Of a stretch of DNA of 64,000 nucleotides, positions 29,925-40,836 are shown piece by piece; within the stretch, counting starts at the first letter, position 1, and every line of letters starts with the position of its first letter. The notes beneath the pieces were generated by a model. The model saw only the letters and a program-made list of their open reading frames with translations. It did not search any database and had not been told where the DNA came from. Origin of the DNA: Coenobita brevimanus (Eukaryota; Arthropoda; Malacostraca; Decapoda; Coenobitidae); the NCBI GenBank assembly GCA_032717465.1, contig CM064657.1, positions 20,495,970 through 20,559,969 on the forward strand, in the 5' to 3' direction. A program made the translations under genes and the position numbers.

Positions 29925-30541
29925 TTAGTTACATTAAAACAGCTGCAACCACAATCAACAACTACTATCATCAACACACGACACAAAACAACAGCCACAT
30001 CAACCAAAAGGCTACAACTTTCAGTTAAAGTAAAGGGTGTCCATCAACCACAACCACACGATATCAACTAGTATCTCAACGGCACAACCACAATCACTGT
30101 CTACCATTTTAATCACAAAGACTACAGTCAATACTGTCATCACCAACTACAAAGCAAACAATCACGAAAACAAGAGCATAAACACACACACACACACACA
30201 ATCTCCACAAGCCACTACTACACAAAACCAACGAAAATCACAAAACTCACCCACCCTACAAAACCACCACCACTTACCACACAACAGTCGACAAAAGTAA
30301 CAACAGTACAAGCTCCTCCGACAAACCTAGAAGCACAATCATATCCATCAACAAAAGCATCGAGTAGCAATTACATCAACACCATTATCAGCCAGAATGC
30401 GCAACCTGTAGCAGCCACAGCAGCATAATCAATAATCACGAAGGAACATCACCATCAACCATAAACAAAGCCACCTTCTCCATCACCTCCGTGAATCTCA
30501 GTGGACAACAGAACCACAAGCCTACTATCACCTCTCGTCGT

Positions 30542-30621
<80 letters not shown>

Positions 30622-30625
<4 letters not shown>

Positions 30626-31720
30626 TCATCAGCCACACATATCAAGCCACACAACCACCATCAACCACACAAATCAAACACATAACCACCATCAACCACA
30701 AACCAAAAAAAACACAACCACCGTCAACTACACAGACCAAAAAATATAACCACAAGGAAACATTACCAACACTACGCTTCTATACCCTACACTGTCCAAG
30801 CCGAATAAAATCCTCTGGCGTTAGCGGGACGAAAGCAGGTTGCCATGCGTTTGATGGTTAAGCATAATCACAAAACAACCACACATCCACACAACAATAG
30901 TATTTCAATCGCAAGATCACCAAATCAACCGCAGTCTCACATTAACATCCGCAACCACTTACCACGGTAACAGTCACCATCAGCCACATAAACAAACCAT
31001 ACAACCATCATCAACTACACAGACAAACTCACAACCATCATCAACCACGCAAACTAAAACTCTAAACCATCATCAACCTCACAAACTAAATCTCACAACT
31101 ATCATCAACCACACAAACTAAATCTCACAACTATCATCAACCACACAAACTAAAGCTCAAAACTATCATCAACCACAGAAACCAAGCCGTACAACCACCA
31201 TCAACCACACAGACCAAAAAACACGACCATCATCAACCACACAGACCTAAACACACAACCACCATAACCACACAAACCAAGCCACACAACCATCATCAAC
31301 CACACAAATCAAGCCACACAACCACCATCAACCACACAAACCAAAAAACGCAACCATCATCAACTACACATACGAAAAAACACTGCCACCAATACCATTC
31401 AAACCAAGCCACACAACTACCATCAACCATACTAACCAAGCCACACAACCACCATCAACCACACAAATCAATCACATAACCACCATCAACCACAAACTAA
31501 AAAAGCAACCAGCATCAACTACACACCAAAAAACACAACCACCATCAGCCACACAAACCAAAAAAACACAACCACCATCAACCACACAAACCAAAAAACA
31601 CAGCCACCATTAACCACACAACCAAATACACCCAACGACCACCAACTGCACAAACCAAATCACACAACCACTACAATCAACCAAATTCACAACCATGAAC
31701 CACAATCCATACAACCCAAT
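30622..31720. repeat. G-poor A/C minisatellite, units 5/6
   Basis: Same minisatellite, with more private changes near its right end (31480-31610), where it enters the diverged edge unit. Confidence 0.85.
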
Positions 31721-33134
31721 CTAACTTTTAACCTAAACCACTACCAATCAAGCCAGGCATTGGTTCATTTCGTCAGCTATACTCTTTTCATTTTAAGTTG
31801 ATCTAAATTTTCGTCCTTTTGTTCCTTTTTCACATAGTTCAGCGGCAGAAAAAAAGGAATTATTCTAACTCTACATCCTTTCCACTGCACTTTTTTTTTA
31901 TGCAATGAAGAAGGAAGCAAAAGCCGGAAGCCTGCAACGTTGTTCTTTCCATGAAAAAACAAATGGAAAATAACAGAAGGCCAAATTCAAGATCCGTTCA
32001 TCTTGAGATGCCTGGACGCACTGTGTTTGAAAGTCTGGAGATCATTGGCAATTTGAAATACAGACAGAGGGAGAGAGCTCTCGAGTTGACCTGTTGCACA
32101 CATGAAGGACTGGGAGTAACGGTTAACTCCTGCGTTAGAATAAGACAAAAAAAGGATGAGAGTTTGTTGCTAGACGGATACTACGCGCCCGCCGTAGTGG
32201 TGGAGGGATGCAAGCAGACAGTTCAGAGGAGCAGTGACCATTGAAATACCGATAGAAAAGAGACGATGATGCAACGGTGATGCGAAGTGACTCAGGCTTA
32301 ACACCTTTGCTCCCAGAGTTCCTGTGCGAGGGATTTTGTTGGAAGGGTGCTAGGCGTACTGCCCTCCGCCTGTCGGCTCATGGTCGAGAAGCTCATAGGT
32401 CTCTACAGCGGGGTTCCCTTCATTATTAAATTTTGAAAATGACCAGTTCGGTCCCATACTGGGGACACGGGGTGCAAAGGGGTTAAAGGAGCCAATAAGA
32501 GGAGGAAAGTTAATGAGACGAAAAGCCTTTGACTCCACCAACAGTAATGGAGAGGAGCTGTATTTGGGGAGCCTTCCTACACATGAGAGTTGTCCTCTAC
32601 ACAGGGAGGAATGAAACACTTGTGTAAAATCAACAACTGGTAAAGAAGGCACAGAGTCGGCTTACTAACATCATATTCTAGTGTTACACTAGTGCTACAC
32701 ATTATCATTCTAGGTGGAGACATGACGATTTTAGGCCAAGTTAGAGTGAAAAGGGTGTAGTGTGGGTGTGACAAGAGGAAAGATGAAAAATTTTATGCCA
32801 GGTTGTAGTTCAAAGTGTATAGTGTGGGTGTAGGAAGAGGGTGTTTAAGGCTCCAAACCCATTTATTTACTACAGTATCCAACAATTAACCACAGTCATA
32901 ACATAGCACCACTAACAACGACAACACAAAACCATCAACTCCATCTCTCTACAGCAGTCGACAGTACACCGTCACTGCACATCCACAACAACCACAGCAA
33001 TCAAACTCACCACCAGTAACCAACCACACAGTTTCAACCCACCACAACCATCACCAAGCTCCACCAACAGCCACAGCACAAAACATCACCTCGACCATTA
33101 CTCTCTGCCACAGTCACATCGACAGACATAGCCA

Positions 33135-33193
<59 letters not shown>

Positions 33194-33443
33194 GAATCAA
33201 TCACCACAGCCAAAACAATCACAACCAACAGTCACTACCACAATCACCGCATGACACCAAACAACCTAATTTAACTATTGACCTACTCAACCACCCCAAC
33301 CAATACTGTACATCATCTGCGTGCAGGGAAAGGGGTGTTCAGGGGATCGAAACTCATTACTCCTTGATCCTCCTCCACGCTCTTAAGTCACACTGCAGAA
33401 CTGAATGCCACCTTGGATTATACGTTTGCTTTGGAGTCACTGC
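31572..33443. repeat. Array unit 6, partial and diverged edge copy
   Basis: Only the first 1.87 kb is present. It is the most diverged copy and retains 17 bp at 32660-32676 that all other units lack. It holds the MITE (32298-32486) and the first (CA)n at 33137-33191. Similarity to the other units stops at about 33443, exactly where the LINE begins in units 1-5. From there the sequence continues into a repeat of about 140 bp. Confidence 0.88.
32298..32486. mobile_element. piggyBac-type MITE in unit 6
   Basis: TTAA at 32298-32301 and 32483-32486, 189-bp span. It has more private substitutions than the other five copies, in line with the overall divergence of this edge unit. Confidence 0.65.
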
Positions 33444-35290
33444 TGCTGGGATTGCTGTGGAAGCAAGGATTACACGTTTGTTTATGTGGAGGTGGTTGAT
33501 GGGTGAGAGTGGAACGTGCTTAACATTGAGAGACCGATCATGTTCAGTGTCGTCTCTCATTATATGCCTGCTTTACAGACACTAGTGCTCGGATGATTAA
33601 CGTTGAAGCAAGGATTACATGTTTGTGCTAATGACTTCTATTCTTGTAAGTTAATGAAACTCTCTAACACCTTTTCCTAAGCTTATTATACCCTACTGTC
33701 CTCTCCTGTGTGATATAAATCCTAATATCACCAAACTCTGCAAAACTAACATACAGAAAGATATTAATCATCCATATCTAAAAATAACCTCTAATAGAGA
33801 AGTGCTACGGAACCTCCATAACCGACGAGAAAACAAGCTTGGGTGGTGTTTGAATGGATGAGGGTTGAGCGTGCTTAGCTTTGAGTGGCCAAGCTCAGCG
33901 TCGTCTTACATAATGCGTTTGCTTCGGAGGCACACTTCTCGGGATGGAAGCAAGGATTAGCTATTTGTGTTTTAGCTTAGCTTGATGAGTTTGCATCGAG
34001 CGTGCGTAGCTTTGAGATCGGCCAAGCTCAATGCTGGCTTCCATTATGCGTTCCCTTTGAAGATACACCTGTTAGGATTGGCATGTAAGCAAGGAATAGC
34101 TGCTCTTGTTTAAGTTTAGTTGTTTGAAATATGTGTGCGCGCAATGCGTTCTTACCATACCTTATTATACCTTTGTTTTGGAGCATAGTTGTGAGTGGAG
34201 TGGAGGAATGGATTACAGTACATGCCCAGACTTATGTGCTTGGTGTGTGAGCGCGTCGCTTGCTTTGTGTACCCTCTTGTTTTTTATTGCTTTTATTTGA
34301 ACCGGAGATATCTTTAACCTTTTCGGTCCAAGGATGGCAAATTTTATTCCTGCCGATACCAGAAGAGTTTATACAATTTACTAGTGCGCCCTAATAGTGA
34401 CAGGGTTAATGAAAGGCAGAGACTTTTTAAATGAGAACTTATAGATATCTTCACAGCCTGTAATACAAGCTATATCTATCCCTCGATCTCAAAAATATAA
34501 TGGTCTGATGATAGCAAGAATAAAATATACAATACATCCACCTTACTAAATGGACTAATAGAGAGATAGGTTGAAGTGGTTGATTTGGGGGCATTGTTGT
34601 GTTGGTAATGTGATTTATGGATGGATTGTTGTTTATATTTATGTTTAGGTCCTCAGTCGGTGAACGTGTTTCGTGCTTACCTCGTGTTCATATTGCTCTG
34701 AATGGAGGGAAGTTTAACCTCACCTTTTTACTACGCTTGACGGTAGCAAGGATATATGATACGAGTCATTAATATTAAGCAACCGATGGTGTTACTGTTA
34801 TATCAGTCAAAATTGGTCAAAATGAAAGTCTCCCAAACTCTATCAAAATATCTGGCAGGAGAAAGTATATTACTAAAGGGATGAACGGAGAGAGTTGTTG
34901 ATGATGTTATGTTGATTGTGGGGTGTAAGGAAGGATTAGATACTTTTTTTTTGGGGGGGGAGGGGAAGGCGGTGGCTCGATCAGTAGAGAGGTGGCTTGC
35001 AGTCCTACTGGACCCAGGTTCAAACCCCGACTAGGGCAGTGAACAGTTTAAGGATTTGAATTTCCTAAAATCGGACTTTACTGATCTACCAGAAGACCCG
35101 CCGACATGTAAAAATACCCCCGCCAAATACCGGTACACCAGTCCTGTATGTTAGCGCCGAAGTGGTGACATGTAGAGGTGTATGGTATGTAGGAGGAGTA
35201 CTGGGCCTTGAGAGTAGGTTGTGAAGCCTATGCCCAGAGTCGGACACACAAACACACACACGAAAGGTGGTTGATGAATGTGCGGGATAT
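33444..35290 (+). repeat. Degenerate tandem repeat of about 140 bp at the array edge
   Basis: The motif GGAAGCAAGGATTA, or a close variant, recurs near 33460, 33604, 33947 and 34086, giving spacings of 144, 343 and 139 bp. Around it other blocks also recur in order: GCGTTTGCTTTGGAG upstream, GAGCGTGCTTAGCTTTGAG and GGCCAAGCTCA downstream. The gap of 343 suggests an inserted block at about 33640-33830. Further right only fragments remain (for example TTGTTTTGGAG at 34177, AAGGAAGGATTAG at 34928). The TTGTTTTGGAGTCACTGC that borders the LINE in the 6.3-kb units belongs to the same repeat. No gene is seen in this stretch. Confidence 0.65.
34967..35262 (+). mobile_element. Solitary tRNA-derived SINE with (CA)n tail
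   Basis: Head GGCGGTGGCTCGATCAGTAG (A-box-like), then CCAGGTTCAAACCCC (B-box-like) and the same body as the array SINE, ending in CAGAGTCGGA and CA repeats. It is the best-preserved full-length copy, about 280 bp plus tail. It is preceded by a T/G homopolymer run. It interrupts the 140-bp repeat: AAGGAAGGATTAGATAC lies to its left and GGTGGTTGATGAATG to its right, which are adjacent parts of that repeat. Confidence 0.75.
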
Positions 35291-36134
35291 ATGGTTGGCA
35301 TAATATCTAATTCATAAGAATTTTTATTTCTGTTATCTGGATTGCGAATAAATATTTATAATCCTTCCTCTGCGAGGGTTACATCCTCAGTTTCACAAAA
35401 GCATCAAACGGCGGCAAGAATAACCTACGTCATCTTACGCACAATAGTAGTTGTGTCTCTGTGAGTGAACCCGTGGCCTGAGCTGATCATAGAGTGAGAG
35501 GAGCCAATCGTAACCGTCACAAGTACTGGCTGGCTGGACCAATGGAAGGAGCTTAAACACCTTCCGCTGGGTAATACCTTAGTGAGAGAGCTGTTGAGAC
35601 ACTGCACTGGGTGGTGCGTAGGCATTAATATGTTATGGCAATATGTAATAGTTGTCGACATTATACAGTAATACAGGTACTGACCTGTGTAACACTTACC
35701 CATTAAGTCATGTTTGATATGCAAGGAAAGTCGAACACATATTCTAGCCCAAGAATGTCGATATATCATAAACTCTTTAAGTCAGACAATAAAGGTATGT
35801 CATGAGCATGCAGTATAACCAACTTGAGCCAGTTATCTGACGTCATGCAACACTACTTGTGGAAAGGCACCAGACAAAGACACATCTATGCACTGGTCGG
35901 TATATAATATAGGCTGGGAAATTAGAGAGGAGAGGAGAGCAAAGAAGGAGAGAAGGGGTTGGAGTAGGATGGCTAGGTGGCTTGCCGTCACGCTGCATAA
36001 CGTTATGTTACGTTACGTTACACTTTGAAGTCTTAGTAAAACTTTGTACAATAAAACTCCGTAACCCTAACAAGTTACTAACTCACCTCACTTAATATAA
36101 AACAATACATCAAAGCAGGAAGGTGAAATACAGA
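35263..36134. other. No recognisable feature
   Basis: About 870 bp of ordinary-complexity sequence. A minus-strand open frame at 35425-35769 has no recognisable motif or codon signal. TATATAATATAGGC near 35901 looks like a TATA element but nothing downstream supports a promoter. A short (GATA)n follows at 36136-36150. Confidence 0.4.
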
Positions 36135-36156
36135 TTGATAGATAGATAGATTGGGG

Positions 36157-36326
36157 AGGCGGTGGCTGAGTCGGTAGAGAGGCGGCCTGCAGTCCTAATG
36201 GACCCAGGTTTGAATCCCGGCTGGGGCAGGAAGCTGTTTAAGGATTTGAATTTCATAAAAAGCAGACTTTTCTAATCTACCAGATGACCCGCCGACATGT
36301 CATGAAAGTACCCCCGCTAATACCAG
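36157..36326 (+). mobile_element. 3'-truncated tRNA-derived SINE
   Basis: First 170 bp of the same SINE family: GGCGGTGGCTGAGTCGGTAG (A-box-like), CCAGGTTTGAATCCCG (B-box-like), and the body as far as CCGCTAATACCAG. The remaining 3' part and the (CA)n tail are missing. It ends directly against the 3' end of the minus-strand LINE, so either the LINE insertion or a deletion removed the rest. Confidence 0.7.
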
Positions 36327-36591
36327 GGAGGTCGCCGAGACAGGATGACACACTCCCCATTTACTCATCTATTCAAACACATTCATTCGCATCTTAGCCC
36401 CAAAGGGGAGAACGGACAGATCCTCACCGCACCACACTGCACAAGGGTCAACTGCGCAATGCAATCAGTGACATCCGCAACAGGGCCCGACAGCAGAGCT
36501 GGTTTACCCCTGCCACATCATAACAGACTCATCCCCTTACCTGCACCTGACCTGAAATAGCTGATCAGGCCAAATGCGGGAGAATATCCCC

Positions 36592-38356
36592 TCAGGGCTG
36601 CGTCATCACTTGTTCATTCACAATTTCTCTCCATTTACTTCTGTCACGCACAGCCACTCTTCCTTGCTCAACAGACATCCCTCTCGCATCCAGCGTTCTC
36701 TTCACACTGTCCATCCATCCTATTCGTGGTCTTCCTTTCAGCCTTACACCTCTCACATCAGATCTAGGTATCTTTTTCACCAATCGCTCATTATCCATTC
36801 TCTCCATATGCCCAAACCATCGCAACACCCTCTGCTCAACTCTACCAGCCATCTCCCGAACAACTCCAGTTCTCCTTCGCACTTCATCATTCCGCACTCG
36901 ATCCATACGTGTCACTCCACACATACTCCTCAGATACCTCATCTCCATTACGTTCAAACTTTTCCTCTCTGCTACACCCATATTCCATGTTTCAGCCCCA
37001 TACAATGCAGTCGGTACCACAACACCCTCATACAGCCTTCTCTTTACATCCATTCTAAGCGAACGACATCTAAACACTTTTTTCATTCCTCCCAGCACGT
37101 TTCCTACTTCATTTATTCTAAACTTCACTTCTGCATCTATTCTTCCATCCACAGCAACATGTGACCCTACATAATTAAAACACTCTACCTCCTCAAGCAA
37201 CTGGCCATTCAAAACTATATTCATCCCCCTACCATCTACCAACCTCGTACACTTCATTACTTTACTCTTATTCTCATTTACTTTCAATTTCCTCCTTTCA
37301 CACACCCTTCCAAACTCCTCTACCAACTGTCTCAATCTCTCCTCTGCATCAGCCACCAGTGCAGTATCATCTGCAAACAGCAGCTGCTTCAGATTCCACT
37401 CTCCACCATCAACATTCACCAGACTCAAACCTCCACCTAAAACTCTTGCATTCACCTCCCTTACAACACCATCCATGTAAATATTAAACAACCAAGGCGA
37501 CATCACACATCCCTGTCGCAGCCCCACTCTCATGGGAAACCAATCACTCACAGCATTTTCCACTCTTACACACGCTCTACTATTTACATAAAAACTTTTC
37601 ACCCCTTTTGATAATCTACCATCAAGTCCATACAATCTTAAAACAGTCCACAAAGCCTCCCTATCAATTCTATCATACGCTTTCTCTAAATCCATAAATG
37701 CCCAAAACACATCCTTGCCTTTCGCTAAATACTTTTCACACACTTGTCTCACCGCAAACACCTGATCCACGCATCCCCTCCCTCTCCTAAAGCCACACTG
37801 CTCATCACCAATCACTCCCTCTGTACCCTCTCTAACTCTCATAATTAACAATCTACCATACACCTTACCTTCAACACTCAACAGACTTATACCCCTAAAG
37901 TTAGTACATTCATACTTATCACCCTTGCCTTTATACAATGGGACCACACAAGCACTTGCCCCAGTCAACTGGCACCATACCTTTCACAAAGCACACATTC
38001 AACAATCTTACTAACCAGTCAACAATAGTCACTTCACCACCCTTCAGGCATTCCACAGCACACCCATCCATACCTGCAGCTTTCCCTGTTTTCATCTCCT
38101 TTACTGCCTTCTCCACTTCCTCCTTCGTGATCAAAGAATCATTCAACTCTCCCAACACATTTATTCCTTGCACCCTTCCATCCGCCACAATCTTAGCCAC
38201 CCTTTCCTCCTCTACATTTAACAATCTTTCAAAATACTCTGCCCATCTCTTCCTTACTGCATCCATCTCAATTAATATCCTTCCATCCTCTGCTTTTACT
38301 CGTTCTTCCTTCCCAGACTCTCCCTTTCGCACCCTTTTCACCTCCTTCCAAAACAT
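36592..38356 (-). pseudogene. LINE reverse transcriptase part, one frameshift
   Basis: The first piece (38356-37931) includes the early RT motifs (KTGKAAGMDG, VPVDWG). A frameshift near 37955-37965 moves the frame to a 458-codon piece (37968-36592). There NFRGISLL, QCGFRRGRGCVDQ, FMDLEKAYD (Asp at 93), RQGCVMSPWLFN (151-162) and the catalytic FADD (198-201) are all present. The C-terminus has RWFGHMERMD and a GRPRIGWMD segment, typical of RTE-like elements. The catalytic centre is preserved and the copy is probably young. It is not functional as read because of the shift and the upstream stop. Confidence 0.82.
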
Positions 38357-38365
38357 TTTCTTATT

Positions 38366-39553
38366 CTATCGAAAATTCTCTGTCAGCCACCTACCCCACC
38401 TCTCATCTGCTGCCACTTTAGCATCACGCACATCCCTTCTCGCTCTATTCCTCTTTTCCTTATACCTCTCATATGACATCTCATCCTTCCTCTGCAGCCA
38501 CACTTCATATGCACGTCTCTTCTCAGCCACAGCCATACTTACTTCCTCGTACCACCATTCACTTCCTTTTCTTACACCACCACCCACATGTCTCACACCA
38601 CACACCTCTTCTGCATGCCCCACCACAGCACTCTTAAATAACTGCCATTCCTCCTCCACACTGCCATTTTCCTGATCTTTCACTGCGTTCCACTCATCTT
38701 TCAATTTCTCCTGATACTCTATCTTTTTCTCTCTTTTATCCAACTCACTCACTTTCAAAACCTCCCTGCCACACCTAACCCTCCTAGCTCTCACCCATCT
38801 CTTACCTACTCTTAACTTTCCCTCCACCAGGTAGTGGTCAGACATACCTCCACCCTCCCCTCTCAGAACTCTCACATCCAACAATCTTCCTATTACATTC
38901 CTAGACACAACTACATAGTCCATCAAAGCTCTATCAACAACCCTTCCACCCTCCTGTCTCACCCATGTATACTTATAAATATCTTTCTTCTCAAACAGCG
39001 TATTTCCAATCACCATCTCTCGCTCAACACACATCGCTATCATTCGCTCCCCATTTTCATTTCTTCCAGGCACACCATGCATACCAACTACACCTTCAAC
39101 TGCTACATTTCCCACTCTAGCATTCAGATCTCCCATCATTACCACATTCACATTCGCTCCAAAACTCTGCAGACACTCATCAACATCATTCCAGAAAGAC
39201 TCCCTCTCTTCTTCATCCCTTTCACTACCAGGCCCATATGCACTCACAAACATCCACAACTCACGTTCAAATTTCGCTTTCACCCACATCAGACTCGATG
39301 ACACCTCTTTCCATTCAATCACACACTGCTGTACTTCCGGACTCACTAACAAGGCCACACCTTCTCTTGCCCTTCCTCTATCAACACCTGACAATCTTCC
39401 ATTCACACTTCCAAACATAGATTCACCCTTCCCTTTCATCTTCGTTTCACTCAAAGCTAACACATCCAACTTTCTTCTCACAAACATTCTCCCAATCTCC
39501 TCCCTTTTAGCCTCAGTCGTACTACATCCACGCACATTCATAGACCCAATCAT
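38366..39553 (-). pseudogene. LINE endonuclease (APE-type) part, open 395 codons
   Basis: Would nick target DNA to prime reverse transcription. Motifs in order: MNVRG at residues 5-9, SETK with the catalytic Glu at about 36, YGPG at 106-109, GDLNARVG with Asp 142 and Asn 144, and SDHYLVEG with Asp 239 and His 240. All expected APE residues are present, so the domain looks intact. The frame then stops at TAG (38366-38368) and continues without shift from 38356, so the stop is a point mutation inside one original ORF. The region after residue 250 is a charged linker leading to the RT. Confidence 0.8.
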
Positions 39554-39796
39554 CAGGGTACGGGGATAACTCCATCCCCCATCTCTTTCTCTGGCCTGTC
39601 TCTTTTTAGGAACTAAGAAACAGAGGAGGGGATCTCTAGTCCCCTCACCCTGCCCCTTTTAGTCGCCTTTTACGACACGCAGGGAATACGGTGGCAGTAT
39701 TCTTCCTAACACAACCTGGCCGCAGAGTAGTAGTACCACCCCATAGTGCAGCCAGATTGTGTCCCCCCCGCCACAGGGGGAAAAAAAATAATAAAA

Positions 39797-39800
<4 letters not shown>

Positions 39801-39845
<45 letters not shown>
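39801..39845. repeat. (GA)n microsatellite
   Basis: Pure dinucleotide run immediately beyond an A-rich stretch that borders the 5' end of the minus-strand LINE. Confidence 0.95.
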
Positions 39846-39848
<3 letters not shown>

Positions 39849-39984
39849 CTTAAATTCTACTTGACGACGCACCATTTTACTCGCAGCTGCCCACACACTC
39901 TACTGGTGATACAGATGCAGTCATTCATCACGATACACCTACAATCTCTCTTCATCTAATCTGACCTCTCGGCTGTGGTCATCG

Positions 39985-40130
39985 ATATTGGTGGCAGCGA
40001 CAATTTCGAGCCATACGACGCCTCTTGACTTTAGACTGTCGGTGGTTCGAGGATCTACAATTACGATCAATCTCCCGTTCTATCCACGTCTATCTTCGGC
40101 TACGTTCATCGATAGGGGAGTGTGTAGATT
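39985..40130 (+). mobile_element. Fragment related to the 5' part of the 53.5-kb LINE
   Basis: GCCATACGACGCCTC at about 40008 and GGTGGTTCGAGGATCTACA at about 40042 match GCCATGCGATGCCTC and AGTGGTTTGACGATCCACA at the same spacing near 53585 and 53615. The similarity runs for roughly 100 bp. It is inferred to be a short fragment from the same LINE family. No open frame is preserved, and the rest of that LINE is not found nearby. Confidence 0.5.
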
Positions 40131-40255
40131 GGCAGGTTTACTAGAAAACAAGGCATATAAATTTTCAACCTTGAGAAGTGCAGCAAGACAATATGTGACA
40201 CGTGGGTAAAAAGGCAGACCCTCCCAGAAACGCTAACCGTCGATTAATAGGAGCT

Positions 40256-40290
40256 GACTTCCCTGGAAGTTATGGCTCTCCAGGGAAGTC
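40256..40290. repeat. 12-bp perfect inverted repeat (hairpin)
   Basis: GACTTCCCTGGA (40256-40267) and TCCAGGGAAGTC (40279-40290) are exact reverse complements around an 11-base loop. No element could be tied to it. The surrounding 40200-40670 holds nothing else recognisable. Confidence 0.6.
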
Positions 40291-40672
40291 TTTGATTCTG
40301 TAAGGTGGGTCCCCCCTCCCGCAGATAGTGTACATTTAAACGGAGAGTATCACCTAAGGAGAGAGAGATGGTGGGGGAGGGGGGAGGGAGGGAGGACATG
40401 CCTTCTCACACACACCATAGGAAGGGTAGACAAAGATTCATCTGTTTTCTTTGAAGTGCACATCGTCGAACGACTATTAATTAAGATCCACAGCCAGAAA
40501 CAGGCTTATGTTGTAACACACGGAACATCGAGAGGTGATGGAGAAGCTCAGCCCACTCTCTTTCCTCCAGAATAAGCATGAGTGGTGCGTGGTGTGGTAA
40601 GAGGTGTCTGAGTGAGGTTAGGAGTCCATATGGTGACAAATGCAGGGGTATCGTCAAAGCAGGAAAGAGTTC

Positions 40673-40686
40673 TTCACTCTCTCTCA

Positions 40687-40719
<33 letters not shown>

Positions 40720-40747
40720 TAAGTGGCATCTTTAACTCCTTCAATGG

Positions 40748-40834
<87 letters not shown>
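40673..40834. repeat. (CT)n and (AT)n microsatellites
   Basis: Slightly interrupted (CT)n at 40673-40717 and pure (AT)n of about 82 bp at 40753-40834, the latter adjoining the 3' tail of the minus-strand SINE. Confidence 0.95.

Positions 40835-40835
<1 letters not shown>

Positions 40836-40836
<1 letters not shown>

Larger units (their letters stand above)
25239..31571. repeat. Array unit 5
   Basis: Complete copy. Microsatellites: (CA)n 26790-26822, SINE tail 29865-29922, second (CA)n only 30182-30200, (GA)n 30544-30621. The early RT region (27573-27900) shares variants with units 3 and 4, while the later LINE and the SINE share variants with units 1 and 2, again a patchwork. It keeps one of the two longest open LINE fragments in the array (27573-28223). 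Confidence 0.9.
36327..39778 (-). mobile_element. RTE-like LINE, nearly full length, minus strand
   Basis: About 3.45 kb of non-LTR retrotransposon with an APE-type endonuclease followed by a reverse transcriptase in one reading direction. A 5' leader at about 39554-39778 on the minus strand contains CGTAAAAGGCGACTAAAAGG, and a 3' region of about 260 bp follows the RT. There is no RNase H and no separate ORF1, which fits the RTE layout. Two lesions are visible, an in-frame TAG and one frameshift. The (GA)n at 39801-39845 abuts its 5' end. No target duplication was identified. Confidence 0.8.

Noticed and set aside
34314..34409. Possible very short TTAA-flanked MITE (TTAACCTTTTCGG ... CAGGGTTAA)
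   Set aside because: Only about half of the first 12 terminal bases match in inverted orientation, and TTAA is common by chance in AT-rich DNA.
35895..35925. TATA-like sequence as a promoter
   Set aside because: No initiator, transcript or open frame follows; AT-rich words are frequent here.
36574..37164. Plus-strand frame of 196 codons, and 37938-38675
   Set aside because: They lie antisense to the RTE-like LINE coding region, whose minus-strand frames carry real RT motifs.
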